A stretch of 64,000 nt of DNA from Panacagrimonas sp046594215 (GCA_046594215.1 JBKJPX010000022.1:3725-67724), one strand, 5' to 3'; counted from the first letter of the stretch, positions 25,351 through 34,148 are shown. Made by a program: numbers and translations. The notes: generated by a model not told the origin, from the sequence alone.

Positions 25351-25674
25351 TCAGGCCAGATTTTTCATCTTGGTCCTGTCGCCCTTGTACAGCCTCTTTA
25401 ACGAACGACGCGATCGTTGGGGCCGGGATCCCCAGCCGATCGCTGACATGCTTCAGGATGTTTATGGGGAGAATCCTGATGGAGTCCAGTTTGGTGCCAG
25501 ACAAGCGCAGATGGCCAAGCTGGATCGCCGCAGCACTGCGGTTCGAACTGAGAAACGAGGTGCTGAGAGCGGCGAGGTCTTCGGCGCTGAACGTAAAGGA
25601 CGCGGGGATCTGGTACGCGCTCGGCTCGGGTGGCAGCACCCCCGTCCGAGAACAATTCCCTTCCAGACCTCCAT
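25351..25674 (-). pseudogene. tnpA: N-terminal fragment of Tn3-family transposase
   Basis: Starting at ATG 25674 the minus strand reads MEVWKGIVLGRG, then in another frame EPSAYQIPASFTFSAEDL, AAAIQLGHLRLSGTKLDSIR and LKHVSDRLGIPAPTIAS, then in a third frame RLYKGDRTKM before a stop. This order matches the N-terminal (DUF4158) domain of IS1071/Tn3-type transposases, which read like M-x-x-W...LG, F-T-F-S, hL-R-x-x-G, LG-x-x-P-x-x-A-S-L and LY-x-x-x-RT. At least two frameshifts; the catalytic DDE part is missing. Confidence 0.75.
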
Positions 25675-25697
25675 CGTGCTCACAAGGCCCCTCGGTG

Positions 25698-25809
25698 CGC
25701 GCCGCGTCGGGTCGACGCGTTGGCAGATGACGCCTGCCCACCCTGAGGATCGCGTTCCCTTTATTTCTGGCAGCGATACGACACGACTGCTAACTGGTGT
25801 TCGCACCCC
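25698..25809 (-). repeat. Right copy of ~112 bp direct repeat (putative Tn3-type end)
   Basis: Outer end at 25809 starts GGGGTGCGAA on the minus strand; inner end lies 24 bases before the transposase ATG. The length is near the 110 bp of IS1071 terminal repeats (established for that element). Shares 83 of 95 bases with 19759-19853 in the same orientation. Confidence 0.75.
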
Positions 25810-25864
25810 GATCAGGCCCAGACTTTGCTTGACGCAAGACGGGTCTCCTCGCGAGGTGTCGATC

Positions 25865-26578
25865 ATGCAGTCGCCTGATTTCGCCGCAGTGGGCTTGCAG
25901 CATTTCCAGCAGAAGGATCTTCTGTTCCTGTTCGAGCACTTCCCGGTTGCGGGGGTGGACCCTGTCGAGGCGGTGCGCCGGGTGCACGAACAACCGCTGA
26001 TGCTCGAATCCGTACTCGAGTCCCGCTACGTACACGAGGCGCTCATGGGCCAGCGTGCGGAGTGGCTCGATGTCTCCCCGCAACTCTTCTTCGACGTGAT
26101 GCTGCGACGGGCGATGCCCGGTCCGCGTGATCGTCTCGAACGCCAGGCAATCCACTATCTCGCCAACCTGCTGGGCCTTTTCTCGCGCACCGAGCGCGTC
26201 TACCGGTTGCAGCACGACGATGCGGCTTCGTTCGAATACCTGGCCGACCTGGTGCGCGAAGGACTCGAAGCAGGGCCGGAACGTCGCTTCCTGGTCAACG
26301 CGCACATCGGCAACTATGCGTTGTACCTGTCGGGCATCTGCGCGCCCTGGATCGAACACCGCCGCAACTTCAAGCGCCGCCCGGTCTCGCTGGAGTTCTA
26401 CCGGCGTATGGGTTGCAGCCACTACGCCAGCGCGGCGGGCAGCCTCCACGCGCGCGAGTTCGGCCTCGGCGAAGTCTTCAAGCGCTTGGCCGAGCGCTTC
26501 GAGCACTTCCGCATGGGGTTGCGCCGACTCGCCGAGGACGTGTTTCCGACGCGGCAGGCGGTGCCGGTGCGCAGCTAG
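25865..26578 (+). CDS. Conserved-looking all-helical protein, unrecognised
   Basis: 237 residues, no signal peptide or membrane helix; almost entirely amphipathic helix (e.g. DLLFLFEHFPVAGVDPVEAV, ERQAIHYLANLLGLFSRTER). Composition and codon use match the surrounding core genes, so it is probably native chromosome just outside the mobile element. ATG 25865 begins 56 bases beyond the outer end of the right repeat, so its original promoter may have been displaced by the insertion. I cannot assign a function. Confidence 0.55.
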   Translation: MQSPDFAAVGLQHFQQKDLLFLFEHFPVAGVDPVEAVRRVHEQPLMLESVLESRYVHEALMGQRAEWLDVSPQLFFDVMLRRAMPGPRDRLERQAIHYLANLLGLFSRTERVYRLQHDDAASFEYLADLVREGLEAGPERRFLVNAHIGNYALYLSGICAPWIEHRRNFKRRPVSLEFYRRMGCSHYASAAGSLHAREFGLGEVFKRLAERFEHFRMGLRRLAEDVFPTRQAVPVRS

Positions 26579-26617
26579 CGCCGCGATACACTCCCCCGCG
26601 TTCACCGGGGGAGAGCC

Positions 26618-26845
26618 GTGGGCACAACGGAGTCGGGCGGTGATCTGGACGCGCTTTCGGAACGCCTGAACCGGCCCGCTTCGAGCCTGCGCGCCTACGC
26701 CGCGCTGAGCGCTGACGAGCACCGCGTCCTGCGCACATGTCTGGACGCTGCGCTCGCCGAACGACGCACCGCCCTGGACCAGGCGCTGTCGCGACTGATG
26801 CCCTGGCCGCTGCGGGACCTCCCGCTGCGATGGCTGCGCCGATGA
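26618..26845 (+). CDS. Small helical protein, unrecognised
   Basis: 75 residues, GTG start preceded by GGGGGAG five bases upstream, a strong ribosome-binding site. Charged, helical, ending in a Pro/Leu/Arg-rich tail (LMPWPLRDLPLRWLRR). Its stop overlaps the next start by ATGA. Strong RBS and coupling are the main evidence that it is real. Confidence 0.5.
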   Translation: MGTTESGGDLDALSERLNRPASSLRAYAALSADEHRVLRTCLDAALAERRTALDQALSRLMPWPLRDLPLRWLRR

Positions 26846-28041
26846 CACGCCTGGCGTCGCGCGCCGAAGTGCTCAAGCTGTGCCGCACGCTCGGCGCCGA
26901 GGCGGGTTCGCTCGGCTTCCTCGAACGGCTGCCTGCCGAAGAGGTGCGCGAACTTCGACGCGCGGTCTACGACCGATTCTTCGTGTTCGATCGCAAGCTG
27001 TTCCATCGTGTCAGCCGCGCGTTCCGGCGCCTTCCGTCCTGGCTCGGCGCCTGGGTCGCACGCCTCGCCGGCCCGCTGCTCACGGCTCGCGTCGCCGGCG
27101 ACCTGCCGGCCCGCCACGCCGCGAAAATGGCGCAGCGCCTGCCGCCCACGTTCGTGGCCGATGTCTGTCTGTACCTGGATCCGCGCTGCGCACACGACCT
27201 GATCCACGCGCTGCGTTCCGAAACCATCCTGCCGATCGCGCTGGAACTGCTGCGACGCCGCGACTGGATAACGACCGGGCGATTCGTGGACTTCCTTCCG
27301 GACGAGGCGATCCGCGCCGTGCTCGAGCACATCGAGAACGACGAGATGCTGCTGCGTATCTCGTTCTTCGTGGAGTCGCCCAACCGACTCGACCACGTCG
27401 TGCGCCTGATGCCGCAGGAGCGGCTGCGCCAGGCGATCCTGCTCGCGGTCGACGAATCACGCGACCTGCTGACCGAGGTGATGTCGCTGATCATCCACGT
27501 CAGCTACGCGCTCAAGCGCGAGCTTGGGGATCTGGCCGCTGCGCAGGACGAGTCGGTGCTCGACCGCGTGGTCGAGTCGGCAAACACGCAGCAGTTGTGG
27601 ACCGACCTGCTGCCGGCGATCTCGGTGCTCTCCCAGGCGGCGCAGCACAAGGTTGTGAACCTGCCGATCCTGCGCGAGGACCCGACGGTCCTCGCGAACA
27701 TCCTGCAGGCCGCGCACCACGGCGCACTCTGGGGCGACGTGTTGCCGCTGATCCGCTACATGGACGAACCAATGCGGGTCGCGGTCGGGGCCCTTGCGGC
27801 CGGCCTGTCCACCGACGCGCTGGCCGGCGCCACCGGCGCCGCCCTGCTCGGCGAGCAGTGGGAGGCGCTGCTCGACATCGTGCGACGCCTGCCGGCGCAC
27901 CGTCGGCGCGCCTGGGCCGAGATCGTGAAAACCTACGGCGAGGTCGATCCCCAACTGCTCGAGCGCATCGCGCGCCGCGCCGGAGAGCTCGGCTTCGGCG
28001 CCGCGTTCGAGGCCGAGCGTGAGCCCCTCGCCGTCGCCTGA
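26842..28041 (+). CDS. Helical-repeat protein (HEAT/MgtE-N-like), unrecognised
   Basis: 399 residues, cytoplasmic. It contains repeated units of about 30-37 residues with a recurring pro-hydrophobic pattern: RLPPTFVADVCLYLDPRCAH, ALELLRRRDWITTGRFVDFL, HIENDEMLLRISFFVESPNR and DHVVRLMPQERLRQAILLAV. The look is of a superhelical scaffold such as HEAT or MgtE N-domain repeats. ATG 26842 overlaps the small upstream gene; ATG 26830 is also in frame. It precedes an enoyl-CoA hydratase-like gene by 34 bases. No function assigned. Confidence 0.6.
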   Translation: MTRLASRAEVLKLCRTLGAEAGSLGFLERLPAEEVRELRRAVYDRFFVFDRKLFHRVSRAFRRLPSWLGAWVARLAGPLLTARVAGDLPARHAAKMAQRLPPTFVADVCLYLDPRCAHDLIHALRSETILPIALELLRRRDWITTGRFVDFLPDEAIRAVLEHIENDEMLLRISFFVESPNRLDHVVRLMPQERLRQAILLAVDESRDLLTEVMSLIIHVSYALKRELGDLAAAQDESVLDRVVESANTQQLWTDLLPAISVLSQAAQHKVVNLPILREDPTVLANILQAAHHGALWGDVLPLIRYMDEPMRVAVGALAAGLSTDALAGATGAALLGEQWEALLDIVRRLPAHRRRAWAEIVKTYGEVDPQLLERIARRAGELGFGAAFEAEREPLAVA

Positions 28042-28075
28042 CACCCTTCCTCTTGCCCGCCCCGCTTGCATCGCC

Positions 28076-28876
28076 ATGACCTACCAGACCCTGCTGCTCG
28101 ACATCGAATCCGGCGTCGCCACGCTCACGTTGAACCGTCCGGCTGCGCGCAACGCCTTCAGCCCCGAGCTGATGCAGGAGCTGCGCGTGGCGCTCGCCGA
28201 CGTCGCCGGGCGCAGGGAAGTCCGCGCGCTGCTGCTCACCGGCAAGGGCGCGAGCTTCTGCGCCGGCGCCGATCTGTCGCTGCAGACCGGCGGCGATCGC
28301 CAGGCGCGAGCCAGGGAAGGCTCGCGACAGCAGCGCGAGTGGATCAACCCGATCGTCACCGACCTGCATGCGCTGCCCTTCCCCACCATCGCCGCGATGA
28401 ATGGCAGTGCCGCCGGCGCGGGCGCGAGCCTCGCACTGGCCTGCGACGTGGTACTGGCCGCACGATCGAGTTTCTTTCTGTTCCCGTTCATGCCGCGGCT
28501 GGGCATCGTTCCCGATATGGGTGCCACCTGGTTCCTGCCGCGCCTGCTCGGCCCGGCGCGTGCAATGGCGCTGTCGCTGGTCGGTGACCGGCTGCCGGCC
28601 GCGCAGGCCGCGGAATGGGGACTGATCTGGCGCTGCGTCGACGACGCGGCGCTCATGGAAGAGGCACGCGTCCTGGCGACGCGTGTTTCGCGCGGCCCGG
28701 CGCATGCCGCGCTGGAGCTTCGTCGCGCTTTCAAGGCCGCGGGGGAGAAGGACCTCGCCGCGCAGCTCGATTACGAGGCCGACCGTCAGGCCGATCTGCT
28801 GGCAACGGTCGAGTTCGAGGAAGGCGTGCTGTCCTTCCTGGAGAAGCGCGAGCCGTGCTTCCCGCCGCGCGGCTGA
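28076..28876 (+). CDS. Enoyl-CoA hydratase/isomerase family (PaaG-like)
   Basis: 266 residues with the crotonase fold markers: NRPAARNAFSPEL, oxyanion-hole loop GASFCAGADLS, GSAAGAGASLALACDVVLAA and RLGIVPDMGATWFLPRLLG. Where hydratases have Glu, this has Asp in IVPDMG, as in PaaG-type isomerases, so an enoyl-CoA isomerase role is as likely as hydration. Cytoplasmic; beta-oxidation or aromatic acyl-CoA breakdown. Third gene of the 26618-28876 unit. Confidence 0.8.
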   Translation: MTYQTLLLDIESGVATLTLNRPAARNAFSPELMQELRVALADVAGRREVRALLLTGKGASFCAGADLSLQTGGDRQARAREGSRQQREWINPIVTDLHALPFPTIAAMNGSAAGAGASLALACDVVLAARSSFFLFPFMPRLGIVPDMGATWFLPRLLGPARAMALSLVGDRLPAAQAAEWGLIWRCVDDAALMEEARVLATRVSRGPAHAALELRRAFKAAGEKDLAAQLDYEADRQADLLATVEFEEGVLSFLEKREPCFPPRG

Positions 28877-28951
28877 CGAGCTGCGGCTTCGATTCCGGCG
28901 CTTTGTCCGTTACGCTCGAAGCGGGAAAGTTTCGCGAACCGGGGAAACCGC

Positions 28952-29299
28952 ATGAATGACATCGTCACCACCGAAGAACCGAGCCAGGACGATCGCAACT
29001 TCGCGATGCTGGCGCACCTGCTGGGGATCTTCACGAGCTTCGTAGGCGCGCTGATCATCTGGCTGGTGAAGAAGGACGACTCGGCCTTCGTCGCAAAGGA
29101 AGGCGCCGAGGCGCTGAACTTCCAGATCACGCTCACGCTGGCGTGGATCGTTGCGAGCATGCTCGCCCTGATCCTGATCGGGTTCCTGATGTTCCCGGTA
29201 CTGGTGCTCGCGAACCTGATCCTGTGCATTCTCGCCGCGGTGTCGGCGTCGAAGGGCAAGCCATACCGGTATCCGTTGACCTTGCGACTGGTGAAGTAG
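28952..29299 (+). CDS. DUF4870 (Tic20-like) membrane protein
   Basis: 115 residues. NFAMLAHLLGIFTSFVGALI opens the family motif, KDDSAFVAKEGAEALNFQIT follows, then two more helices: three to four membrane segments in all. DUF4870 proteins are small inner-membrane proteins of unknown role. GGGGAAA nine bases before ATG gives a clear ribosome-binding site. Followed by a hairpin. Confidence 0.82.
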   Translation: MNDIVTTEEPSQDDRNFAMLAHLLGIFTSFVGALIIWLVKKDDSAFVAKEGAEALNFQITLTLAWIVASMLALILIGFLMFPVLVLANLILCILAAVSASKGKPYRYPLTLRLVK

Positions 29300-29316
29300 C
29301 CCGGACGCAGTCCGGG
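29300..29316 (+). terminator. Hairpin after DUF4870 gene
   Basis: CCCGGAC (29300-29306), loop GCA, GTCCGGG (29310-29316), beginning at the base after the stop codon. T-rich GTTCTT follows a few bases later. Convergent with the patatin gene. Confidence 0.4.
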
Positions 29317-29378
29317 AGCTGTTCTTCACTTCGGAGGGAAAGCCCTCTCGCTTCCTCCGGGCCGGGCCACGGGTCAGC

Positions 29379-31163
29379 TCAGCCCCCGAGCAGCTGCTCC
29401 CGCAGCGGGCCCAGCCGCTGCATCCCGTGTTCGTAGCCACGCTCGACGAGTTCGTCCAGGCGCTTCCACGCGAACATGCCGACATCCTGCACCGGCATGT
29501 GGATGTCCACGTCGGCGCGATCGATGGCGTCCTTGCGGAACAGCGTGTCGGCTGTGAGCGTCGCAGTACGCAGCAGGATTTCGGAGAAGCGAGGCCGCAC
29601 GCCCTCGCCGATCCATTTCTCGAGCAGCGCACCGGGTTCCGGAGTGCCCTTTCCGCGACCCGGTGCACGGATGTCGCCGGTCTGGCTGACGTTGCACGCG
29701 ATGATCGAGCCGCGTTCCAACCCTTGCATCACGTCGGTGGGCAGGTTGTCGACGATGCCGCCGTCGCAGAGCAGGTCGCCTTCCCAGGCCACCGGCGGGG
29801 CGACGCCCGGCACCGCCATGCTGGTGCCGACCCAGGCGGCGAGCAGGCCGTGGTCGTGCACGACCGTGGCGCCGGAGGTCAGGTTGGTTGAGATGCAGTA
29901 GAAGCTGCGACGAAGCTCCTCGATGCGGCGTTCGCCGAAGATCTCCACCAGCCGGTCGAAGAAGCGCCTGCCCCGGATCAGCGACACGCGCGGCAGCACG
30001 TAGTCGTTGAGGTAGTTGTTGTTGACGAACGTCTCGCGCGCGACGTGGCTCATCTCCACGGGGTCGAAGCCACAGGCGACCATGGCCGATACGAACGCGC
30101 CCATGCTGGTGCCGCCGGCGACGTCAACCGGAATCTGCAGCTGGTGCAGGGCACGCACCAGGCCGATGTGTGCGAAGCCGCGCGCACCGCCGCCGCCGAG
30201 CACGAGCCCCACGCCACGGCCCGTGATCTGCCGTGCCAGCGCCGACAGGTCTTCGTCCGACCAGGGATGCACGAAGTAATGCGCGCGCGCCCCGACGATC
30301 TCGCACCACTCGCGCGTGTGCGGCGACGGATCGCCCTCCGGTCGCAGGAGCATGAGTTCCACCGGCGCCAGCAGCTTGCCTTCCGGGAGCGTGTCCAGCG
30401 CCTGGATCGGCGCAGGCTTCGCGCAGGCCTCGGCCATGATCAGCACGCGGTCTGCCTGGCGCAGGCAGCGCGCGGCCCAGGTATCGCGATCGCTGCCGGC
30501 GGCGAGCACCAGATAGGGGTGACGGCTTTCGAGCAGGTCGAGCCAGGTGCGCAAACGTCGGCATCCCTCCGCGTCGTCGAACGGAGTTTGCGCGGCGCCC
30601 TCCCCGAGCGCCGCGTCGACGTGCGCCGCCGTGATCAGCCGCGCCGACGGCCAGCCGCCGAGACGTCGCACGAGCGCCTCCGCCAACACCTGGACCGGTA
30701 CGCTATTCGAGGCCGGCAGGATCGCGAGCGCGCCCTGCGCGAGTGTCGAGGCCCGGCGGCGCGTGCGCTGGTACTGGCGCAGGCGTCCGAGCATCAAGCG
30801 CGTCACCGCCATCAGCGTCGGCGCCTCGCGGTTGAGCAGGCCGAGGAAGGGCACGCTGGCGATGCGCAGCAGCACCGAATCGCGCACGGCGTGCACGCTC
30901 GAAGTGCGCGCCTCGCCCGTGATGACGCCCATCTCGCCCACCGCTTCGCCGCGGCCGACGTAGCCCAGCAAGGACCCGGCGACGCTTACGCGCAGGCGGC
31001 CGCTGACGACGATGTAGAAGTAGGCCGGCGACTCGTTCTCGCCGTACAGGCGTTGCCCGCTGTGAAGGTCCTGGCGTTCGGCTAGTCCACCGATGCCTAC
31101 AAGCTCGGCCTCCGACAGGGCCGCGAACAAGGGGGACTGGCCCAGAATGTTCGCGGCGTCCAT
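29379..31163 (-). CDS. Patatin-like phospholipase with cyclic-nucleotide-binding domain
   Basis: 594 residues. N-terminal cNMP-binding (CRP-type) domain at about 10-125, a middle region, then a patatin domain (about 310-500) with GGGGARGFAHIG oxyanion loop, GTSMG nucleophile elbow and DGGIVDNLP catalytic Asp. This is the neuropathy-target-esterase/RssA layout. Likely a serine lysophospholipase at the membrane, possibly controlled by cyclic nucleotide; a membrane cyclase is encoded at 274-1692 (connection is inference). Start at ATG 31163, eight bases after the tesB stop, implies an operon. Confidence 0.85.
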   Translation of the reverse strand: MDAANILGQSPLFAALSEAELVGIGGLAERQDLHSGQRLYGENESPAYFYIVVSGRLRVSVAGSLLGYVGRGEAVGEMGVITGEARTSSVHAVRDSVLLRIASVPFLGLLNREAPTLMAVTRLMLGRLRQYQRTRRRASTLAQGALAILPASNSVPVQVLAEALVRRLGGWPSARLITAAHVDAALGEGAAQTPFDDAEGCRRLRTWLDLLESRHPYLVLAAGSDRDTWAARCLRQADRVLIMAEACAKPAPIQALDTLPEGKLLAPVELMLLRPEGDPSPHTREWCEIVGARAHYFVHPWSDEDLSALARQITGRGVGLVLGGGGARGFAHIGLVRALHQLQIPVDVAGGTSMGAFVSAMVACGFDPVEMSHVARETFVNNNYLNDYVLPRVSLIRGRRFFDRLVEIFGERRIEELRRSFYCISTNLTSGATVVHDHGLLAAWVGTSMAVPGVAPPVAWEGDLLCDGGIVDNLPTDVMQGLERGSIIACNVSQTGDIRAPGRGKGTPEPGALLEKWIGEGVRPRFSEILLRTATLTADTLFRKDAIDRADVDIHMPVQDVGMFAWKRLDELVERGYEHGMQRLGPLREQLLGG

Positions 31164-31171
31164 GCCTTGGA

Positions 31172-32107
31172 TCAGGCCTGGGGTTCGGTGTCGGGCGAGA
31201 TGGAGCGCGCCCAGTTCTCGCGCGCTTCCATCGGCCGCATAAGGCCTTCCTGCGCGGCGCTCGCGATCAGCCGTCCGCTGGCGTCGAAGATCATGCCGCG
31301 GGACAGCCCGCGCGCGTTCTGCGCGGAATCCGAATCGGTGACGTAGAGCAGCCATTCGTCCGCGCGGGCCGGACGATGGAACCACAGCGCGTGGTCGATG
31401 CTGGCGACCATCATGTTGCTCTCGAACCAGCGCCGCCCGTAGGGCCGCAGCGCGGCGCCGAGCAGGCCCCAGTCGCTGGCGTAGGCGAGCACGCAGCGGT
31501 GCAGCCAGCGATCGTCCGGCAGCCGGCTCTTGGCGCGGAACCACATCTCGCCGCGCGAGCTGCGCTTGCTGGGCTGCAGCGGGTTCATCGGATCGACAGG
31601 GCGAAATTCGATGAAAAAGTCGGCCGTGAGCGCCGCACGCGCCTCGTCGGTGATGTCCGGCACCTGGTCGATCCACTCGTGGACCAGCTCGTGCCAGGGC
31701 CGCAGGGATTCGGGCGCCGGCACCCCGGGCATGGGAGCCTGGTGGTCGAACCCGTCCTCGAGCTTGTGGAACGAGGCCATCATCGAAAGGATCGGCCGGC
31801 CGTGCTGGATGGCCTGCACGCGCCGCGACGAGAACGAGCCGCCGTCGCGCAGGCGGTCCACTTCGTAGACCACCGGCAGGTTCATGTCGCCCGGGAGCAG
31901 GAAATAGGCGTGCAGCGAGTGCGGCTCGCGCCCGTCTACCGTGTGGCTGGCGGCAACCATTGCCTGCCCGACGATCTGGCCGCCATAGGTGCTGCGGCCG
32001 CCGAGGTTGCGCGAGGGTCCGCGAAAAAGGTTGAGCTCAAGCCGTTCCAGGCTCATGAGCTCGACGAGGTCCTGCAGTAGGGGGTCCATGGGGCGATTGT
32101 GCGGCAT
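31172..32107 (-). CDS. tesB: Acyl-CoA thioesterase II
   Basis: 311 residues, double hotdog. Conserved FRGPSRNLGGRSTYGGQIVG opens the first domain; the active-site set is present as Asp in SIDHALWFHRP, Ser in DSDSAQNARGLSRG and Gln in SAAQEGLMR. Hydrolyses medium- and long-chain acyl-CoA in the cytoplasm. ATG 32107 or 32089. First gene of a two-gene unit with the patatin protein, so both act on acyl lipids. Confidence 0.9.
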   Translation of the reverse strand: MPHNRPMDPLLQDLVELMSLERLELNLFRGPSRNLGGRSTYGGQIVGQAMVAASHTVDGREPHSLHAYFLLPGDMNLPVVYEVDRLRDGGSFSSRRVQAIQHGRPILSMMASFHKLEDGFDHQAPMPGVPAPESLRPWHELVHEWIDQVPDITDEARAALTADFFIEFRPVDPMNPLQPSKRSSRGEMWFRAKSRLPDDRWLHRCVLAYASDWGLLGAALRPYGRRWFESNMMVASIDHALWFHRPARADEWLLYVTDSDSAQNARGLSRGMIFDASGRLIASAAQEGLMRPMEARENWARSISPDTEPQA

Positions 32108-32196
32108 GAGCGCAGGTCCGGTCCCGCGCGACGGCAGACCGGCCGATCCGGCTCGGTTATCGTTCGGGCCAGCCTCCCTCGCACCCCGGCAGACCC

Positions 32197-32967
32197 ATGC
32201 GCATCGGAACCTGGAACGTCAATTCGCTGCGCGTGCGTCTGCCGCATCTGGTCGACTGGCTCGCGACGGATCCCGTCGACGTGCTGGGTCTGCAGGAGAT
32301 CAAGTGCCTGGACGAGCAGGTGCCGCGCGAGGCGCTCGAAGCCGCCGGCTGGCACCTCGTCAGCAACGGACAGAAGACCTACAACGGCGTGGCCATCCTG
32401 TCGCGCCTTCCCATCGAGGATGTTTCTCGCGACATGCCGGGCTTCGCCGACGAACAGCGGCGGGTCATGGCGGCCACGGTTGGCGGAGTGCGCGTGGTGT
32501 GCGTGTACGTCGTCAACGGCCAGTCGGTGGGCTCCGAGAAGTACGCCTACAAGATGCGATGGCTGGCGGCCCTCCGGGACTACATCCACGGCGAGGTCCA
32601 GGCACATCCGCGGCTGGCGGTGGTAGGCGACTACAACATCGCGCCGGCCGTGGAGGACACCCACGATCCCCTGGTTTGGGAGGGCGGCGTGCTGTGCAGC
32701 GAGCCGGAACGGGCGCACTTCCGCGACCTGCTCGGGCTGGGCCTGGAGGATTGCCTGGCCCTTCGGCCGCCCACGGGAACCCGCTTCACGTGGTGGGATT
32801 ACCGCCAGGCCGCCTTCAGGCGGGACATGGGCCTGCGCATCGACCACGTGCTGGCCTCGCCCGCCCTGGCGTCCGAGCTGCAGGAATGTCGTATCCACCT
32901 CGAACCCCGGCGTCTCGAAAAGCCCTCGGACCATGCGCCCGTGGTCGCAAGGTTCGACGCCGCATGA
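32197..32967 (+). CDS. xthA: Exodeoxyribonuclease III-type AP endonuclease
   Basis: 256 residues. Full exonuclease III/APE motif set: WNVNSLRVR near the start, LQEIKC with metal-binding Glu, GDYNIAP with the catalytic Asp/Asn pair, and GLRIDHVLAS with the Asp-His at the end. Cleaves DNA at abasic sites and degrades 3' ends during base-excision repair. Divergent from tesB with 89 bases between. Confidence 0.9.
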   Translation: MRIGTWNVNSLRVRLPHLVDWLATDPVDVLGLQEIKCLDEQVPREALEAAGWHLVSNGQKTYNGVAILSRLPIEDVSRDMPGFADEQRRVMAATVGGVRVVCVYVVNGQSVGSEKYAYKMRWLAALRDYIHGEVQAHPRLAVVGDYNIAPAVEDTHDPLVWEGGVLCSEPERAHFRDLLGLGLEDCLALRPPTGTRFTWWDYRQAAFRRDMGLRIDHVLASPALASELQECRIHLEPRRLEKPSDHAPVVARFDAA

Positions 32968-33040
32968 CCGGCTGTCGACTTCGTCGTCGCCCTGTGACGT
33001 AGCGCACACGAGCCTCCCCCCGCGGGGCCGTTTGTACGTC

Positions 33041-33069
33041 TTTCGATCCGATGCCCGACAGCCTAATAT
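33041..33069 (+). promoter_or_regulatory. Candidate promoter for HD-domain gene
   Basis: TTTCGA (33041-33046) and TAATAT (33064-33069) separated by 17 bases; the -10 matches five of six consensus positions, the -35 is weak. The leader to ATG 33120 would be about 45 bases. Confidence 0.4.
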
Positions 33070-33119
33070 TGTCCGCACAGGGAGATTCCATTCACTGCGG
33101 AATCTGGGCAGGACCTTCA

Positions 33120-34139
33120 ATGGCTCACAAGCGGCGCAATCATTACGATGTGACCGACCGGGTGCGCATCTCGCACCCCGGTGACGTTGCGGTGGCGGTC
33201 ACCACGATTCTCGCCGACCTGTATCCCCGCGAGGACCTGGTGCCGATCCGGCGCGCCTACGAGACCTTCGCCCAGCTCTACGCCGGCACCCTGCGGGGTT
33301 ATGTCGGTTGCGATACCTGGTACCACGACGCGCAGCACAGCCTGGATTGCTCGCTCGCGATGGCGCGGCTGCTGGACGGATACGAACGCAGCATGGACGA
33401 GCAGAACCGCCTGGGTGCGCGCCGCGGCCTGCTCGGCGTGATCATCGCCCTGTTCCACGATGCCGGTTACATCCGCCGCGTCGAGGACCAGGCCCTCAAC
33501 GGGGCCGAGTACACGCTCAGCCACGTCAGCCGGAGCGGCGAGTTCCTTACCGACTTTCTGCCGCAGGTCGGCTTCGCGGCAGACGCTGCGCTCACGCGTC
33601 AGCTTGTCCATTTTACCGGCTACGAGATCGCGCTCGACCAGATCCGCGTCAAACATCCGCAGGACCGCATGCTCGGCTTCATGCTCGGCACGGCGGACAT
33701 CCTGGCCCAGACCGCGGATCGTTGTTACCTCGAGAAGTGCCGCGATTACCTGTTCCGCGAGTTCGAGATCTGCGGTTTGGCGGGTCGTCCGCGCCCCGGG
33801 GCCGAGGATCCGCGCTACCCGACCGTCGAGTCCTTGCTGTCGACCACACCGGACTTCAATCGCCACCTCTGGGAAGACCGCCTGGACGGTTACTTCGGCT
33901 CGGTGCACCGCTACATGGAAAAGCACTTCGGCGGGCGCAACCCGTACGTCGAGCAGATCCAGCGCCACCTCGCGCTGATCGCGCGGCTGGGCAAGAAGAG
34001 CCAGTTCCACAAGCTGTCGAAGCGGCCGCAGGCCGTGGATGCCGCGGCCCTTCGCCGGCTGCTCGGCATCAAGCCGGACCGCAAGAAGAAGAACGCGGCC
34101 CCGGGCGAGTTCGAACTGCCGCAGGCCGTGCCGGCCTGA
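33120..34139 (+). CDS. HD-domain protein (putative phosphohydrolase)
   Basis: 339 residues. The HD metal site is visible as WYHDAQHSLDCSLAMARL, ALFHDAGYI and HFTGYEIALDQI-type segments, arranged as in HD/PDEase superfamily enzymes. N-terminal region DRVRISHPGDVAVAVTTILA precedes it; the C-terminus is Lys-rich and probably disordered. Substrate unknown; could be a nucleotide phosphodiesterase. ATG 33120 chosen; ATG 33051 lies within the promoter region. Stands alone. Confidence 0.65.
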   Translation: MAHKRRNHYDVTDRVRISHPGDVAVAVTTILADLYPREDLVPIRRAYETFAQLYAGTLRGYVGCDTWYHDAQHSLDCSLAMARLLDGYERSMDEQNRLGARRGLLGVIIALFHDAGYIRRVEDQALNGAEYTLSHVSRSGEFLTDFLPQVGFAADAALTRQLVHFTGYEIALDQIRVKHPQDRMLGFMLGTADILAQTADRCYLEKCRDYLFREFEICGLAGRPRPGAEDPRYPTVESLLSTTPDFNRHLWEDRLDGYFGSVHRYMEKHFGGRNPYVEQIQRHLALIARLGKKSQFHKLSKRPQAVDAAALRRLLGIKPDRKKKNAAPGEFELPQAVPA

Positions 34140-34148
34140 TCTGCTTTT

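Larger units (their letters stand above)
19759..25809. mobile_element. Decayed Tn3-family (IS1071-like) island with stress/respiration cargo
   Basis: Two ~112-115 bp direct repeats bound a 6 kb block holding a Usp gene, a P-type ATPase, a b-type cytochrome, a broken multihaem cytochrome and the broken 5' end of a Tn3-type transposase. The right-hand repeat begins GGGG on the minus strand and lies 24 bases upstream of the transposase ATG, as a long terminal inverted repeat of the IS1071 subgroup would. Both copies point the same way, so each would belong to a different element copy; the left copy has lost its transposase. The composite origin is an inference. Confidence 0.5.
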
